Made by a program: the position numbers and the translations under genes
Source of the DNA: Streptomyces albofaciens JCM 4342
Lineage (GTDB): Bacteria; Actinomycetota; Actinomycetes; Streptomycetales; Streptomycetaceae
Length of the DNA: 64,000 nucleotides
NCBI RefSeq assembly: GCF_008634025.1
Contig: NZ_PDCM01000002.1
Location: forward strand, 2,436,001-2,500,000
Direction: 5' to 3'
Shown: in pieces, positions 43,519-52,934 of the stretch
Layout: each line of letters starts with the position of its first letter
How positions within the stretch are numbered: position 1 is the stretch's first letter
Notes under the pieces: model-generated
Database searches by the model: none
What the model was told of the DNA's origin: nothing
The model's input: only the letters and a program-made list of their open reading frames with translations

Positions 43519-43989
43519 TCAGGCGGACTCCGCCTGGAACATCCAGTGGTGCTTCTCAAGGTCGGCGGTCAGGCCGATGAGGATGTCCTGGGACACCGGG
43601 TCGGGCTCGTCCGTCACACGGATGCGCTCGCGCATCCGGGCGATCACCGCGCCGAGCGCGTCGGTCACGACCCGGACGACCTCCGCGTCCTTGATCCAGC
43701 CGTCCTGCACCGTGTCGATGCCGCTGGTCTTCGCGACCGTCTCGGCCCGCCCGTCCGGCGATACGCCGATCGCCGAGGCGCGCTCGGCGACCGTGTCGGC
43801 GTACGCACGCGCCGTGTCCACGACATCGTCGAGCTGGAGGTGTACGGAGCGGAACCGCGGGCCGATGATGTTCCAGTGGACCTGCTTCGCCACGAGCGAG
43901 AGATCCACCAGGTCGACGAGGGCTCCCTGCAGTGCGTCCCCGACCACCTTGCGGTCGTCGTCGGACAGCGTGCTCTTGACGACAGACAT
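43519..43989 (-). CDS. dpsB: Dps-family ferritin-like DNA-protection protein
   Basis: A 156-residue Dps protein that stores iron and compacts DNA under stress. The dinuclear ferroxidase site is in VAKQVHWNIIGPRFRSVHLQLDDVVD (His, then Asp/Glu of the second helix). The C-terminal helix ends LTADLEKHHWMFQAESA. S. coelicolor has three Dps proteins, and the one at SCO5756 (dpsB) sits in this neighbourhood; the symbol follows that synteny from memory. ATG at 43989, preceded by AAGAAGGAG. A SigB-type promoter lies about 75 bp upstream. Confidence 0.9.
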   Translation of the reverse strand: MSVVKSTLSDDDRKVVGDALQGALVDLVDLSLVAKQVHWNIIGPRFRSVHLQLDDVVDTARAYADTVAERASAIGVSPDGRAETVAKTSGIDTVQDGWIKDAEVVRVVTDALGAVIARMRERIRVTDEPDPVSQDILIGLTADLEKHHWMFQAESA

Positions 43990-44063
43990 CCATTACTCCT
44001 TCTTGGGCGATTTGTTCCGCTTCGCCCTGCGTTCACAAGATTGATCCTGTCTGTACGGATCGG

Positions 44064-44088
44064 GTACCCCGTCGCACCGCGGTAATGC
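44064..44088 (-). promoter_or_regulatory. SigB-type stress promoter for dps
   Basis: On the dps strand, GCAT (44085-44088) is followed by a 15-bp spacer and GGGTAC (44064-44069). This fits the known SigB-family consensus GNNT N14-16 GGGTAY. Transcription would start near 44057, giving a leader of about 70 bases before the ATG. The OsaC/OsaAB system at 52-61 kb is known to act on SigB, so a shared regulon is plausible. Matching by eye only. Confidence 0.5.
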
Positions 44089-44161
44089 CTGGCCACCGCC
44101 AAGTGAGGACGGAAGTCCCGCCGCCCGGCCCCGTCCGGCCTGGCCGGAGGCCCCGGGGAAG

Positions 44162-44201
44162 CCCTGAGCCCCGCCCGGCGGCTGCCGGACGGGGCTCAGG
44201 G
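44162..44201 (-). terminator. terminator of clgR
   Basis: CCCTGAGCCCCG plus CCGGC pair with GCCGG plus CGGGGCTCAGGG (17 bp of stem, one C/A mismatch) around GGCT. It lies 111 bp past the clgR stop codon. The rest of the 323-bp gap 43990-44312 holds the dps promoter and leader and shows no gene. Confidence 0.75.
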
Positions 44202-44312
44202 AAGTCATGTGGGCGCTCGGTCGGCGCCTGAGGAGGGAGGAGGGAGGGAGTGCGGCGACCACCACGACGGGCGGCTCATGGCTGCCGGACGGATCCGGCG
44301 GACGTGACGGGC

Positions 44313-44696
44313 TCAGGCCGCGACGACGTCGACCGCCTCCGCGGGGGCCTTGATCGTCACGCGGTCCTCGGGGACACCGGCCAGCGAGGTCACGGACACC
44401 GAGTTCAGCTTGGGGCGGACCGGTGCGGGCACCGGGTCGCTCGCGGCCGCGGAGCGGGCCAGCTCGGCGAGCGCCAGCTCGTCGCTGACCTCGCGCATCA
44501 GCTCGGACATGCGCACATCCAGCGCGTCGCAGATCGCCGAGAGCAGTTCGGAAGAGGCTTCCTTCTGTCCCCGCTCGACCTCGGACAAGTAGCCGAGCGA
44601 CACCCGGGCGGAGGAGGAGACCTCGCGCAGGGTGCGGCCCTGGCGCTGACGCTGTCGGCGCAGCACGTCACCCAGCAGGCGACGAAGCAGAATCAT
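44313..44696 (-). CDS. clgR: XRE-type regulator ClgR of Clp protease genes
   Basis: A 127-residue protein. The XRE HTH is [26 protein letters not shown] (about residues 22-48), followed by an acidic helix ([19 protein letters not shown]). ClgR activates clp and lon genes and is itself degraded by ClpP1P2; the C-terminal Ala-Ala (here VDVVAA) is the known degradation tag. ATG at 44696. It is encoded 109 bp after cinA on the same strand and may be co-transcribed with it. Confidence 0.88.
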   Translation of the reverse strand: MILLRRLLGDVLRRQRQRQGRTLREVSSSARVSLGYLSEVERGQKEASSELLSAICDALDVRMSELMREVSDELALAELARSAAASDPVPAPVRPKLNSVSVTSLAGVPEDRVTIKAPAEAVDVVAA

Positions 44697-44775
44697 CGCT
44701 GGCTCCCTCCTCGGACCTCGGATCCGGATCCTTCTCGCCCCACCGTACCGCCTCGGGCGTCGGCCGTGCGGGGCG

Positions 44776-44793
44776 TGAGTTCGTGTTCACTCA
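44776..44793 (-). promoter_or_regulatory. candidate operator dyad upstream of clgR
   Basis: TGAGT (44776-44780) and ACTCA (44789-44793) form an inverted repeat with an 8-bp spacer, about 80 bp before the clgR start codon in the cinA-clgR gap. ClgR is known to regulate itself, but this is not a clear match to its published box, so the link is weak. Confidence 0.25.
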
Positions 44794-44805
44794 GGGCTGT
44801 AAACA

Positions 44806-45390
44806 TCAAAATTCCCCCCGTTGTTCCGTATCCTGTGCCGCCGCATTCTCTGTCAGTTCGCTCACCAGCAGCGCCAGTGCCGCCGCCACCGTGTCCCGGC
44901 GGATCCGCTCGCGGCCGCCGGTCAGTGTGAGCCGTCGTACACCGCCCGCGTCGCCCGGCCCGGAGACCGCGACGAAGACCGTGCCCACGGGCTGTCCGTC
45001 CTGGGGGTCGGGGCCGGCAACCCCTGTAGTGGCGATACCCCAGTGGGCGCCCAGCACACGCCGTACACCACGGGCCATCCGGCGGGCAACTTCCGCGTCC
45101 ACGGCTCCGCGGGCGTCCAGCAGCGCGCCGTCCACGCCCAGGACGTCCCGCTTGAGCGCGGTCGCGTACGCCGTCACCGAACCCCGGAAGACCCGGGAGG
45201 CTCCGGGTACCCCGGTGAGCGCCCCGGATACCAGGCCGCCCGTCAGCGATTCGGCCACCGCCAGGCTCTCCCCGCGCGCCGCGAGCACGTCGAGCGCCCG
45301 CGCGGCCACGGCCGTCACCGCGGCTGCCGCGCCCGGGAAGTCCTCGGAGGCCGCCTCCGGTGCGGGATCAGCGGGCATTTCCACAGCCAC
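44806..45390 (-). CDS. cinA: CinA C-terminal domain protein, nicotinamide-nucleotide amidase type
   Basis: A 194-residue protein of the CinA C-terminal (PncC) family, which deamidates NMN to nicotinic acid mononucleotide. Motifs: LAVAESLTGGLVSGALTGVPG (family signature), TGVAGPDPQDGQPVGTVFVAV, RERIRRDTVAAALALL. It lacks the N-terminal MoaB-like domain of full CinA, as usual in actinobacteria. The GTG at 45390 and the ATG at 45378 are both possible. It follows pgsA by 87 bp in the same direction. Confidence 0.88.
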   Translation of the reverse strand: MAVEMPADPAPEAASEDFPGAAAAVTAVAARALDVLAARGESLAVAESLTGGLVSGALTGVPGASRVFRGSVTAYATALKRDVLGVDGALLDARGAVDAEVARRMARGVRRVLGAHWGIATTGVAGPDPQDGQPVGTVFVAVSGPGDAGGVRRLTLTGGRERIRRDTVAAALALLVSELTENAAAQDTEQRGEF

Positions 45391-45477
45391 TTCGGAAGGT
45401 CGCTCCCGGGCCCGTCGGCGATGCCGACGCCGGGGCCGGGCCCGCCACGGGCACTACCGGAAGAGGAGCCACCGGCC

Positions 45478-46278
45478 TCACCGTGCGGAGTCCCCGTCGT
45501 CCCGGGTCCGCGGCGCGGCCTCGGACCGCCCCTCGGCCCGCGCCGAGCTCCCGGCGGGCTCGCCGCCGCGCGCCTCCGCGGTGCTCCCGGCGGGCTCCCC
45601 GTCGCGTACCGCGTGCGCCTCCGCGGCCGCCCTGGCCCGCTCCTGCGCCTGTACCGCACGCGCCTCGGCCAGCCCGGCCCGCCGCAGGACGACCGCCTGC
45701 CGTACGTAGTCCAGTCCGGTCACGACGGTCAGCACCACGGCCACCGCCATCACCCACCACCGGAACGTCGCCAGCGGCCCGTTCAGCAGGAGGACGTACA
45801 TGCCCACGGCGGTGCCCTGCGCGAGCGTCTTGATCTTCCCGCCGCGGCTGGCGGGGATGACCCCGTGTCTGATCACCCAGAACCGCATCAGCGTGATGCC
45901 CAGCTCGCGGAAGAGGATGACGCCGGTCACCCACCACGAGAGGTCGTCCAGCACGGACAGGCAGATCAGCGCCGCTCCCATGATCGCTTTGTCCGCGATC
46001 GGGTCGGCGATCTTGCCGAAGTCCGTGACCAGGTTGTACTGGCGCGCGAGATGGCCGTCGAACAGGTCGGTGATCATGGCGATGGCGAAGGCGGCCCAGG
46101 CGAACGAGCGCCAGGCCGGGTCGTAGCCGTCGCCGTGCATCAGCAGCAGCACGAAGGCCGGTACGAGCAGCAGCCGCACCATGGTCAGGACGTTGGCGAT
46201 GTTCCACAGCCCGGCCGTCCGGACGGCCGGCGCCGGGCGGTGGTGCCCACCGGCCGCGGAAGCCGGGACTCCGGTCAT
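45478..46278 (-). CDS. pgsA: CDP-diacylglycerol-glycerol-3-phosphate 3-phosphatidyltransferase
   Basis: A 266-residue CDP-alcohol phosphatidyltransferase making phosphatidylglycerol phosphate. The family motif D-x2-DG-x2-AR-x8-G-x3-D-x3-D is complete in [26 protein letters not shown]. About six membrane helices follow. A charged Ala/Glu/Arg-rich tail of about 65 residues ([18 protein letters not shown] and repeats of GGEPAGS) is unusual. Its ATG overlaps the rimO stop codon (ATGA at 46275-46278). Confidence 0.92.
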   Translation of the reverse strand: MTGVPASAAGGHHRPAPAVRTAGLWNIANVLTMVRLLLVPAFVLLLMHGDGYDPAWRSFAWAAFAIAMITDLFDGHLARQYNLVTDFGKIADPIADKAIMGAALICLSVLDDLSWWVTGVILFRELGITLMRFWVIRHGVIPASRGGKIKTLAQGTAVGMYVLLLNGPLATFRWWVMAVAVVLTVVTGLDYVRQAVVLRRAGLAEARAVQAQERARAAAEAHAVRDGEPAGSTAEARGGEPAGSSARAEGRSEAAPRTRDDGDSAR

Positions 46279-47765
46279 CTGCCCGCCTCCTCAGAACACG
46301 GCACGCCGTCCACCGACAGCACCTCGGCCACCAGGTCGACGCCTTCACTCGCCACGGCCTTTGCTTCGACCATACGTCCCGGCGCAAGGTCGAGTGAGGT
46401 CCGCAGCAGGGTCACGCCGTCGGTCTCGGGCGCCTGGTGCGCGGCCCGGCCCACGACCCCGTCCTCCTCGTCGACGCTGTCCACCAGGACGGTCAGGGTC
46501 TCCCCGAGGCGCTCCTCGGCGCGCTGCGCGGTCAGCTCCTCGGCCAGCCGCGAGATGCGCGCGAGGCGTTCGGCGACCTCGTCCGGGTCCACCTTGCCGT
46601 CGTACGTGGCCGCCTCGGTGCCGTCCTCGTCCGAGTAACCGAACACACCGATCGCGTCCAGTCGCGCCCCGGTCAGGAAGCGCTCCAGCTCGGCCACGTC
46701 CTCCTCGGTCTCACCGGGGAAGCCGACGATGAAGTTCGAGCGGGCGCCGGCCTGCGGCGCCTTCGCACGGATCTGCTCCAGCAGGCCCAGGAAGCGGTCG
46801 GTGTCGCCGAAGCGCCGCATCGCGCGCAGCACGCCCGGGGCCGAGTGCTGGAAGGACAGGTCGAAGTACGGGGCGACCTTCTCCGTCTGCGTCAGCACGT
46901 CGATCAGGCCCGGCCGCATCTCGGCGGGCTGGAGGTAGCTGACCCGGATCCGCTCCAGGCCGTCGACGGCCGCCAGCTCCGGCAGCAGCGTCTCCAGCAG
47001 GCGGATGTCGCCCAGGTCCTTGCCGTAGGAGGTGTTGTTCTCGGAGACCAGCATGATCTCCTTCACCCCCTGCTCCGCCAGCCAGCGCGTCTCGCCGAGC
47101 ACGTCGGAGGGGCGGCGCGAGATGAAGGAACCGCGGAAGGACGGGATGGCGCAGAAGGAGCAGCGGCGGTCGCAGCCGGAGGCCAGCTTCACGGAGGCCA
47201 CCGGGCTGTTGCCCAGCCGCCGGCGGAGCGGGGCGCGCGGCCCGGAGGCGGGCGCGACCCCCTCGGGCAGGTCCTCGGGGGCCGAGGCCAGAGCGTCCCC
47301 GTGGCCGGGCAGCGCCACACCGGCGGCGTCCTGCCGCTCGGCCGGGCTGATCGGCAGCAGCTTGCGGCGGTCGCGCGGAGCGTGGGCCTCGACATTGCCG
47401 CCGCTCAGGATCGTCCGCAGCCGGTCGGAGATGTCGGTGTAGTCGTCAAAGCCGAGCACGCCGTCGGCCTCCGGCAGGGCCTCGGCCAGCTCCTTGCCGT
47501 ACCGCTCGGCCATGCAGCCGACGGCCACCACGGCCTGGGTGCGGCCGTGGTCCTTCAGATCGTTGGCCTCCAGCAGGGCATCGACGGAGTCCTTCTTGGC
47601 GGCCTCGACGAATCCGCAGGTGTTGACGACGGCGACATCGGCATCGGCGGCTTCCTCGACGAGCTCCCAGCCGTCCGCTGCCAGGCGGCCTGCGAGCTCC
47701 TCCGAGTCCACCTCGTTACGGGCGCAGCCAAGGGTGACAAGGGCGACGGTACGGCGTTCGGGCAT
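46275..47765 (-). CDS. rimO: ribosomal protein S12 methylthiotransferase RimO
   Basis: A 496-residue radical-SAM enzyme that methylthiolates Asp89 of ribosomal protein S12. UPF0004 Cys are in [34 protein letters not shown]. The radical SAM triad is [17 protein letters not shown] at about residue 200, and a TRAM domain ends the protein. An inserted Pro/Ala-rich region before the radical SAM motif is present. It shares ancestry with miaB at 9.5 kb. ATG at 47765. Confidence 0.95.
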   Translation of the reverse strand: MPERRTVALVTLGCARNEVDSEELAGRLAADGWELVEEAADADVAVVNTCGFVEAAKKDSVDALLEANDLKDHGRTQAVVAVGCMAERYGKELAEALPEADGVLGFDDYTDISDRLRTILSGGNVEAHAPRDRRKLLPISPAERQDAAGVALPGHGDALASAPEDLPEGVAPASGPRAPLRRRLGNSPVASVKLASGCDRRCSFCAIPSFRGSFISRRPSDVLGETRWLAEQGVKEIMLVSENNTSYGKDLGDIRLLETLLPELAAVDGLERIRVSYLQPAEMRPGLIDVLTQTEKVAPYFDLSFQHSAPGVLRAMRRFGDTDRFLGLLEQIRAKAPQAGARSNFIVGFPGETEEDVAELERFLTGARLDAIGVFGYSDEDGTEAATYDGKVDPDEVAERLARISRLAEELTAQRAEERLGETLTVLVDSVDEEDGVVGRAAHQAPETDGVTLLRTSLDLAPGRMVEAKAVASEGVDLVAEVLSVDGVPCSEEAGR

Positions 47766-47867
47766 GGAGTCAGCCTACTTTGTCCCGGCAGCCCCTATCG
47801 CTGCCAGGGTTGCCCCGCTCCGTCCGGCGCCCCGGCCCGGGCCGCCCGGCCTCCGTGGCGTGCCTGG

Positions 47868-48683
47868 TCAGCCCGCCTGCGGGCCTGCCGAGTAGCTCAG
47901 CCGCTCGACCGCTCCCTTGTCGCCGACCTTCTCGATCTCCTTGCCGTTGACGAACAGCTGCACGACCCCGGCGTTCCCGACGACCAGGTCGATGCGCTTC
48001 TTGTCCGTGAAGGTCTTGGACTCGCCCTGCTTGAGCAGGCCGTCCTCCAGCAGGCGGCCGTTGGCGTCCTTGGCGGAGATCCAGCTCTGCCCGTCCTTCG
48101 CGGTGATCTTGACGGTGACCCGGTCCTTCGGCACGCCCGCGACGGCGCTCTCCGAGACGCCCGGCCCGGGCACGGTGGTGGGCCTCGGCTTCTTGCCGGA
48201 CTTGCCGGCGGCGGGCTTCGTCGGCTGCACCGGCGCCACGGTGTTGTCGCCCTCGGCGACAGCGCTCCCCTTGCCGCCGCCGCTGAAGAGGGTGAAGCCC
48301 ACGAACCCGACGACCGCGACGATGGCCGCGACCATCGCCGCGGTCCAGTTCGGGCGGCCCCGCTCGGGCCGGATGCGCTCGGCCTCGAAGAGCGGCGCGG
48401 CGGGCGTCGGCTCGGGCCGGCCGCCGCGGTCCCCGTCGAACCGGGCGATCAGCGGTTCCGGGTCGAGACCGACGGCGCGGGCGAGCGTGCGGATGTGTCC
48501 CCGTGCGTAGACGTCGCCGCCGCAGCGCGAGAAGTCGTCCTGCTCGATGCCGTGGACGAGGGGCACCCGCACCCGCGTCGTGGCACTGACCTCCTCGACG
48601 GTCAGTCCTGCGGCGATACGGGCCTGCTGGAGGGCGCGGCCGATGGAGGGCCGGTCGTCTTCGGGGGAGTTGCCGATGGACAC
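47868..48683 (-). CDS. RodZ-like membrane protein with cytoplasmic HTH
   Basis: A 271-residue protein. The N-terminal HTH (SIGRALQQARIAAGLTVEEVS, then TRVRVPLVHGIEQDDFSRCG and YARGHIRTLARAVGLD) is followed by a single TM (MVAAIVAVVGFVGFTLFS, about residue 120), a Thr/Pro-rich linker and an extracytoplasmic DUF4115 domain (DRVTVKITAKDGQSWISAKD). In rods RodZ links MreB to the wall; in Streptomyces its role is less settled. GTG start. On the same strand as ftsK, after a gap of about 350 bp. Confidence 0.82.
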   Translation of the reverse strand: MSIGNSPEDDRPSIGRALQQARIAAGLTVEEVSATTRVRVPLVHGIEQDDFSRCGGDVYARGHIRTLARAVGLDPEPLIARFDGDRGGRPEPTPAAPLFEAERIRPERGRPNWTAAMVAAIVAVVGFVGFTLFSGGGKGSAVAEGDNTVAPVQPTKPAAGKSGKKPRPTTVPGPGVSESAVAGVPKDRVTVKITAKDGQSWISAKDANGRLLEDGLLKQGESKTFTDKKRIDLVVGNAGVVQLFVNGKEIEKVGDKGAVERLSYSAGPQAG

Positions 48684-48980
48684 GGGGGCGCCTTTCGAGC
48701 GTGAGCCACCTGCTGGAGGTTCAGTCTAGGGGTGTACCGAAAGGGTCGGGCAAGCGGAAGAGCGGACTTTGTACGCCATCAGAAGGCCACGTGAGGCCGC
48801 CGGACGCCCGGTCCGGCTCCCGATGGTGCAGCATCCTCCCACCACCTCCCTCAACTTGACGTAGCGACGGGAGAAACGGTTGCTTACGCTCTTCGACGAG
48901 CCAACCGAATCCCTCGTACGAGTGGTCCGGGAGCGTGGCCCCTGGACTTCCTCCGCCGTCGCCCGCCGAGCGGACGGGCC
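48684..48980. other. 297-bp gap between ftsK and the RodZ-like gene, no convincing gene
   Basis: Holds the promoter of the RodZ-like gene (minus strand) and the ftsK 3' region. A TTG-initiated frame from 48880 (MLTLFDEPTESLVRVV) has GGGAG six bases before it but weak codon bias and would overlap ftsK, so I do not call it. No repeat array is seen here, unlike most gaps in this window. Confidence 0.5.
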
Positions 48981-49011
48981 CCGGGAGCGCCGCCCGGCGG
49001 GCGGCCCCCGG
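48981..49011 (-). terminator. terminator of ftsK
   Basis: CCGCCC (48990-48995) pairs with GGGCGG (48999-49004) around GGC, extended on both sides by G/C pairs out to CCGGG/CCCGG with two single-base bulges. It lies 22 bp past the ftsK stop codon. Confidence 0.6.
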
Positions 49012-49033
49012 GCACCGCCCGGCCGACGGCCTC

Positions 49034-51823
49034 TTACGAAGGCGTCTCCCCCCGGATCACGGCCAGTACGCCTTCCAGTTCGTCCGGCTTCACCAGGACG
49101 TCGCGCGCCTTCGACCCCTCACTCGGCCCGACGATGTTGCGCGACTCCATCAGGTCCATCAGCCGCCCGGCCTTGGCGAAGCCGACGCGCAGCTTGCGCT
49201 GGAGCATGGACGTGGACCCGAACTGGGTGGAGACCACCAGCTCCGCGGCCTGGCACAGCAGGTCCAGGTCGTCGCCGATGTCCTCGTCGATCTCCTTCTT
49301 CTTGGCCGTGCCGACCGTCACGTCGTCCCGGAAGACCGGCGCCATCTGGTCCTTGCAGTGCTGGACGACCTGCTGGACCTCGTCCTCCTGGACGAACGCG
49401 CCCTGCATGCGCACCGGCTTGGTCGCGCCCATCGGCAGGAACAGGCTGTCGCCCTTGCCGATGAGCTTCTCCGCGCCGGGCTGGTCGAGGATGACCCGGC
49501 TGTCGGCGAGCGAGGAGGTCGCGAACGCCAGCCGGGACGGCACGTTCGCCTTGATCAGACCGGTGACGACGTCCACCGACGGGCGCTGGGTGGCCAGCAC
49601 CAGGTGGATGCCGGCGGCGCGGGCGAGCTGGGTGATGCGGACGATGGAGTCCTCCACGTCCCGCGGCGCGACCATCATCAGGTCCGCCAGCTCGTCCACG
49701 ATCACGAGCAGGTACGGATACGGCGACAGCTCGCGCTCGCTGCCCTCCGGCGGCTTGAGCTTGCCGCTGCGCACGGCGGCGTTGAAGTCGTCGATGTGGC
49801 GGTAGCCGTACGCCGCCAGGTCGTCGTAGCGCAGGTCCATCTCGCGCACGACCCACTGCAGGGCCTCGGCGGCCTTCTTGGGGTTGGTGATGATCGGGGT
49901 GATCAGGTGCGGGATGCCCTCGTACGCGGTCAGCTCGACGCGCTTGGGGTCGACCAGCACCATCCGCACCTCGTCGGGGGTGGCGCGCGCCATCACCGAG
50001 GTGATCAGGCAGTTGATGCAGGACGACTTCCCGGAGCCGGTGGCGCCCGCGACGAGGATGTGCGGCATCCGCGCCAGGTTGGCGGAGACGTACCCGCCCT
50101 CGACGTCCTTGCCGAGGCCGACCAGCAGCGGGTGGTCCTCGCCCACCGACTCGGCCGAGCGCAGCACGTCGCCGAGGTTGACCATCTCCCGGTCGCTGTT
50201 GGGGATCTCGATGCCGACCGCGGACTTGCCGGGGATCGGGCTGATGATCCGCACGTCCGGGCTGGCGACGGCGTACGCGATGTTCTTGGCCAGCGCGGTG
50301 ATCTTCTCGACCTTGACCGCGGGGCCCAGCTCGATCTCGTACCGGGTGACCGTCGGGCCGCGGGTGAAGCCGGTGACCGCCGCGTCGACCTTGAACTCCT
50401 GGAAGACGGTGGTCAGCGACTCCACGACGGCGTCGTTGGCGGCGCTGCGGGTCTTGCCGGGGCCGCCGCGGGTGAGCAGGTCCAGCGACGGCAGGGAGTA
50501 GGTGATGTCGTTGGACAGCAGCAGCTGCTCGGCCCGCGAGGGCAGCTCCCCGGACGGCTCCGGCGCGGACTTCGTGAAGTCCGGCACCGGGCCCGAGGGC
50601 CGGTCCGCGCCGCTCTGTCCGGCGTCGCGGGCGGGCGGCACCGAGCCGCTGTCGGGCTGCCGCCCGGACGTGTCCTGCGTGTCGTCGCGCTCGCCGGAGA
50701 TGCCGCTGCTCAGGCCGGCGACCAGCGGCGAGGGCTGTACGCCGTGCAGCACGGCGCCGTCGAGCGAGGCGGCGGCAGCGGCGGCCACGTCCACCGCGTC
50801 CATGGGCCGGTCGGCGGGCTGGAGGGGCGCACGGCGGCCGCGGCGGCGCTTGGCCAGCGCCGCCTCCTCCATGACGTCCGGGTCGTCGAGGGGGTCCGGC
50901 TCAGGCGTCGCGCGCCGGACGCCGCGCCGCGGCTGCTCGCGCCAGTCGTCGGCGTACGGCTCCTCGGCCACCGGCTCGGGCTCGTACACCTCGACCAGGC
51001 CCAGCCGGGCGCCGAGCTGGCGCAGCCGCTGCGGGATGGCGTTGACGGGGGTGGCGGTGACGACCAGCAGGCCGAAGACGGTGAGCAGCACCAGCAGCGC
51101 CACCGCCAGGGTCTGGCCGACGGTGAAGATCAGCGGTTTGGACGCGGCCCAGCCGACATAGCCGCCGGCGTCCTGTACGGCCGCTATGCCGTCGCCCCGG
51201 CCCGGCGATCCGCAGGCCATGGCGACCTGTCCGAGGATGCCGATGACCAGCGCGGACAGACCGATCACGATGCGTCCGTTGGCCTCCGGCTTCTCCGGGT
51301 GCCGGATCAGGCGCAGCGCGATCCCGCCGAGCAGGATCGGCACGACCAGGTCGAGGCGGCCGAAGGCGCCGGTGATCAGCAGCTCGACGAGGTCGCCGAC
51401 CGGGCCGTCGAGGTTGGACCAGGTGCCGGCCGCGATGACCAGCGCGAGGGCGAGGAGCAGCAGCGACAGCCCGTCCTTGCGGTGCGCGGGGTCGAGGTTC
51501 TTCGCGCCGCGCCCGACGCCGCGGAACATCGCGCCGACGGCGTGCGCCAGCCCGAGCCAGCAGGCCCGCGCCAGGCGGTAGACGCCGCCGGTGGGCGACG
51601 GGGCCGGCTTGGGCGGCGCCTTCTTGGCGGCGGCCTTCTTCGCCGGCGCGCGCTTGGCCGGGGCGGTCTTCTTGGCGGGCGCCCGCTTGGCCGGAGCCGG
51701 CGCCTTCTTCGCCGGTGCTTTCTTCGCGGCGGCCTTCTTGGCGGCGCCCCCGGGCTGTCCGGCGCGCTGCTTCGAGGGGCCCGCCGTGCTCTGGGAACCC
51801 TTGCCGGACGTACGTGAGGCCAT
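49034..51823 (-). CDS. ftsK: FtsK/SpoIIIE DNA translocase
   Basis: A 929-residue chromosome translocase acting at septa, in Streptomyces important for clearing DNA from sporulation septa. N-terminus: a histone-H1-like Lys/Ala/Pro repeat (AKKAPAKKAPAPAKRAPAKK) up to about residue 80, then about four membrane helices (for example LIVIGLSALVIGILGQVAMAC). A long linker is followed by the motor with VSVDPKRVELTAYEGIPHL-like segment, Walker A GATGSGKSS and Walker B LLVIVDELADLMM. The gamma winged helix is RKLRVGFAKAGRLMDLMESR. ATG at 51823; the frame continues upstream without coding character. Confidence 0.96.
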   Translation of the reverse strand: MASRTSGKGSQSTAGPSKQRAGQPGGAAKKAAAKKAPAKKAPAPAKRAPAKKTAPAKRAPAKKAAAKKAPPKPAPSPTGGVYRLARACWLGLAHAVGAMFRGVGRGAKNLDPAHRKDGLSLLLLALALVIAAGTWSNLDGPVGDLVELLITGAFGRLDLVVPILLGGIALRLIRHPEKPEANGRIVIGLSALVIGILGQVAMACGSPGRGDGIAAVQDAGGYVGWAASKPLIFTVGQTLAVALLVLLTVFGLLVVTATPVNAIPQRLRQLGARLGLVEVYEPEPVAEEPYADDWREQPRRGVRRATPEPDPLDDPDVMEEAALAKRRRGRRAPLQPADRPMDAVDVAAAAAASLDGAVLHGVQPSPLVAGLSSGISGERDDTQDTSGRQPDSGSVPPARDAGQSGADRPSGPVPDFTKSAPEPSGELPSRAEQLLLSNDITYSLPSLDLLTRGGPGKTRSAANDAVVESLTTVFQEFKVDAAVTGFTRGPTVTRYEIELGPAVKVEKITALAKNIAYAVASPDVRIISPIPGKSAVGIEIPNSDREMVNLGDVLRSAESVGEDHPLLVGLGKDVEGGYVSANLARMPHILVAGATGSGKSSCINCLITSVMARATPDEVRMVLVDPKRVELTAYEGIPHLITPIITNPKKAAEALQWVVREMDLRYDDLAAYGYRHIDDFNAAVRSGKLKPPEGSERELSPYPYLLVIVDELADLMMVAPRDVEDSIVRITQLARAAGIHLVLATQRPSVDVVTGLIKANVPSRLAFATSSLADSRVILDQPGAEKLIGKGDSLFLPMGATKPVRMQGAFVQEDEVQQVVQHCKDQMAPVFRDDVTVGTAKKKEIDEDIGDDLDLLCQAAELVVSTQFGSTSMLQRKLRVGFAKAGRLMDLMESRNIVGPSEGSKARDVLVKPDELEGVLAVIRGETPS

Positions 51824-52018
51824 GGTGACGAGATTACAGGCGACGGCCACAGTGACACGAGCGCTCGGGCCTTCACCCATTCGTGTCGCGCCCCGGGGCC
51901 GGGCACTTCGCTCCGGTGAACGGCGAAGCGAGCCGTATGCAGGGCTGATGACGGCGCATCAGGCCCCGCCGCGGCCCGGCAAGGCCCACGGGCCGTCAGC
52001 ACCGCCGCACAGCGCCGC

Positions 52019-52681
52019 TCAGGCGGCTCCGTTGCCCGTGCCGGGCTCCAGGGCGTCCAGCGCCCGCCGCAGGCCGGTCAGCTTGCGCTCCAGATGCGCC
52101 GCGGTCGCGATGGCCGCCGCGTCCGCCGACTCGTCGAGCTGCTTGGACAGCGCCTCGGCCTGCTCCTCCACGGCCGCGAGCCGGGCGGAGAGTTCGGCGA
52201 GCAGCCCCACGGGCTCCTTGGCCGACTCGTCCGCCGCCGCGCGGCCGCTCTCCAGCTGGAGGCGCAGCAGCGTCGCCTGCTCCCGCAGTTGACAGTTCTT
52301 CATGTACAGCTCGACGAAGACCGAGACCTTGGCGCGCAGCACCCACGGGTCGAACGGCTTGGAGATGTAGTCGACCGCGCCCGCGGCGTAACCGCGGAAG
52401 GTGTGGTGCGGGCCGTGGTTGATGGCGGTGAGGAAGATGATCGGGATGTCGCGGGTACGCTCGCGCCGCTTGATGTGCGCGGCCGTCTCGAACCCGTCCA
52501 TACCCGGCATCTGCACATCGAGCAGAATCACCGCGAAATCGTCGGTGAGCAGTGCCTTGAGCGCTTCCTCCCCGGACGATGCCCGCACCAGTGTCTGATC
52601 GAGCGCGGAGAGGATCGCCTCCAGCGCCAGCAGATTCTCCGGCCGGTCATCGACCAGGAGGATCTTGGCCTTCTGCACCAT
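52019..52681 (-). CDS. osaB: response regulator OsaB (receiver plus coiled-coil output)
   Basis: A 220-residue protein. The receiver has [19 protein letters not shown], phospho-Asp in [13 protein letters not shown], Thr in FLTAINHG and Lys in YISKPFDPW. No DNA-binding domain follows; instead there is a helical, coiled-coil region ([37 protein letters not shown]). The neighbour osaA and synteny with SCO5748-5749 support the OsaB name. OsaB is needed for osmoadaptation and for erecting aerial hyphae under high salt (literature). ATG at 52681 follows GGAGG. Confidence 0.88.
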   Translation of the reverse strand: MVQKAKILLVDDRPENLLALEAILSALDQTLVRASSGEEALKALLTDDFAVILLDVQMPGMDGFETAAHIKRRERTRDIPIIFLTAINHGPHHTFRGYAAGAVDYISKPFDPWVLRAKVSVFVELYMKNCQLREQATLLRLQLESGRAAADESAKEPVGLLAELSARLAAVEEQAEALSKQLDESADAAAIATAAHLERKLTGLRRALDALEPGTGNGAA

Positions 52682-52808
52682 GGCCCGTCCTCCTCGCCCC
52701 GGCAATGAACCGGACGCCGCCCCAGGGGACGGCTCTGTCATGCCGCCCGTCCTTGTGCCGGTCATCGTAGCCGCACCCCGCCTGTCGCCACACCCTGTCA
52801 CCGCGATG

Positions 52809-52837
52809 TCACTGTGCACGTAGCACAAACGCAGTGA
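52809..52837 (-). promoter_or_regulatory. nested inverted repeat upstream of osaB
   Basis: TCACTG (52809-52814) and CAGTGA (52832-52837) flank a smaller GTGC/GCAC pair (52814-52817, 52823-52826). It lies about 130 bp before the osaB start codon, a plausible operator or structured leader. Confidence 0.4.
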
Positions 52838-52845
52838 GAGACCAG

Positions 52846-52911
52846 AAGGTTCCCCGAATACCGCGCTCCCACACGTGGCCGGCCACACTGAGTCAACATG
52901 CGGGGAACCTT
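52846..52911 (-). promoter_or_regulatory. long-range 11-bp stem with inner palindrome between osaA and osaB
   Basis: AAGGTTCCCCG (52846-52856) and CGGGGAACCTT (52901-52911) are exact inverted repeats around 44 bases. The loop holds GTGGCCGGCCAC (52875-52886), a 12-bp perfect palindrome. Read on the operon strand this makes a stem topped by a hairpin, 24 bp after the osaA stop codon. It could separate osaB from osaA expression. Confidence 0.6.
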
Positions 52912-52934
52912 ACGAGCCTCATTTGACGAACGTG

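Noticed and set aside
43519..43989. Bacterioferritin instead of Dps
   Set aside because: The ferroxidase motif HWNIIGPRFRSVH followed by D-x3-D is the Dps pattern, and there is no haem-binding Met or long fifth helix.
48880..49464. TTG-initiated ORF of 194 codons
   Set aside because: Weak codon bias after the first 30 codons and overlap with ftsK on the opposite strand; a start-site-like GGGAG exists, but the rest does not look coding.
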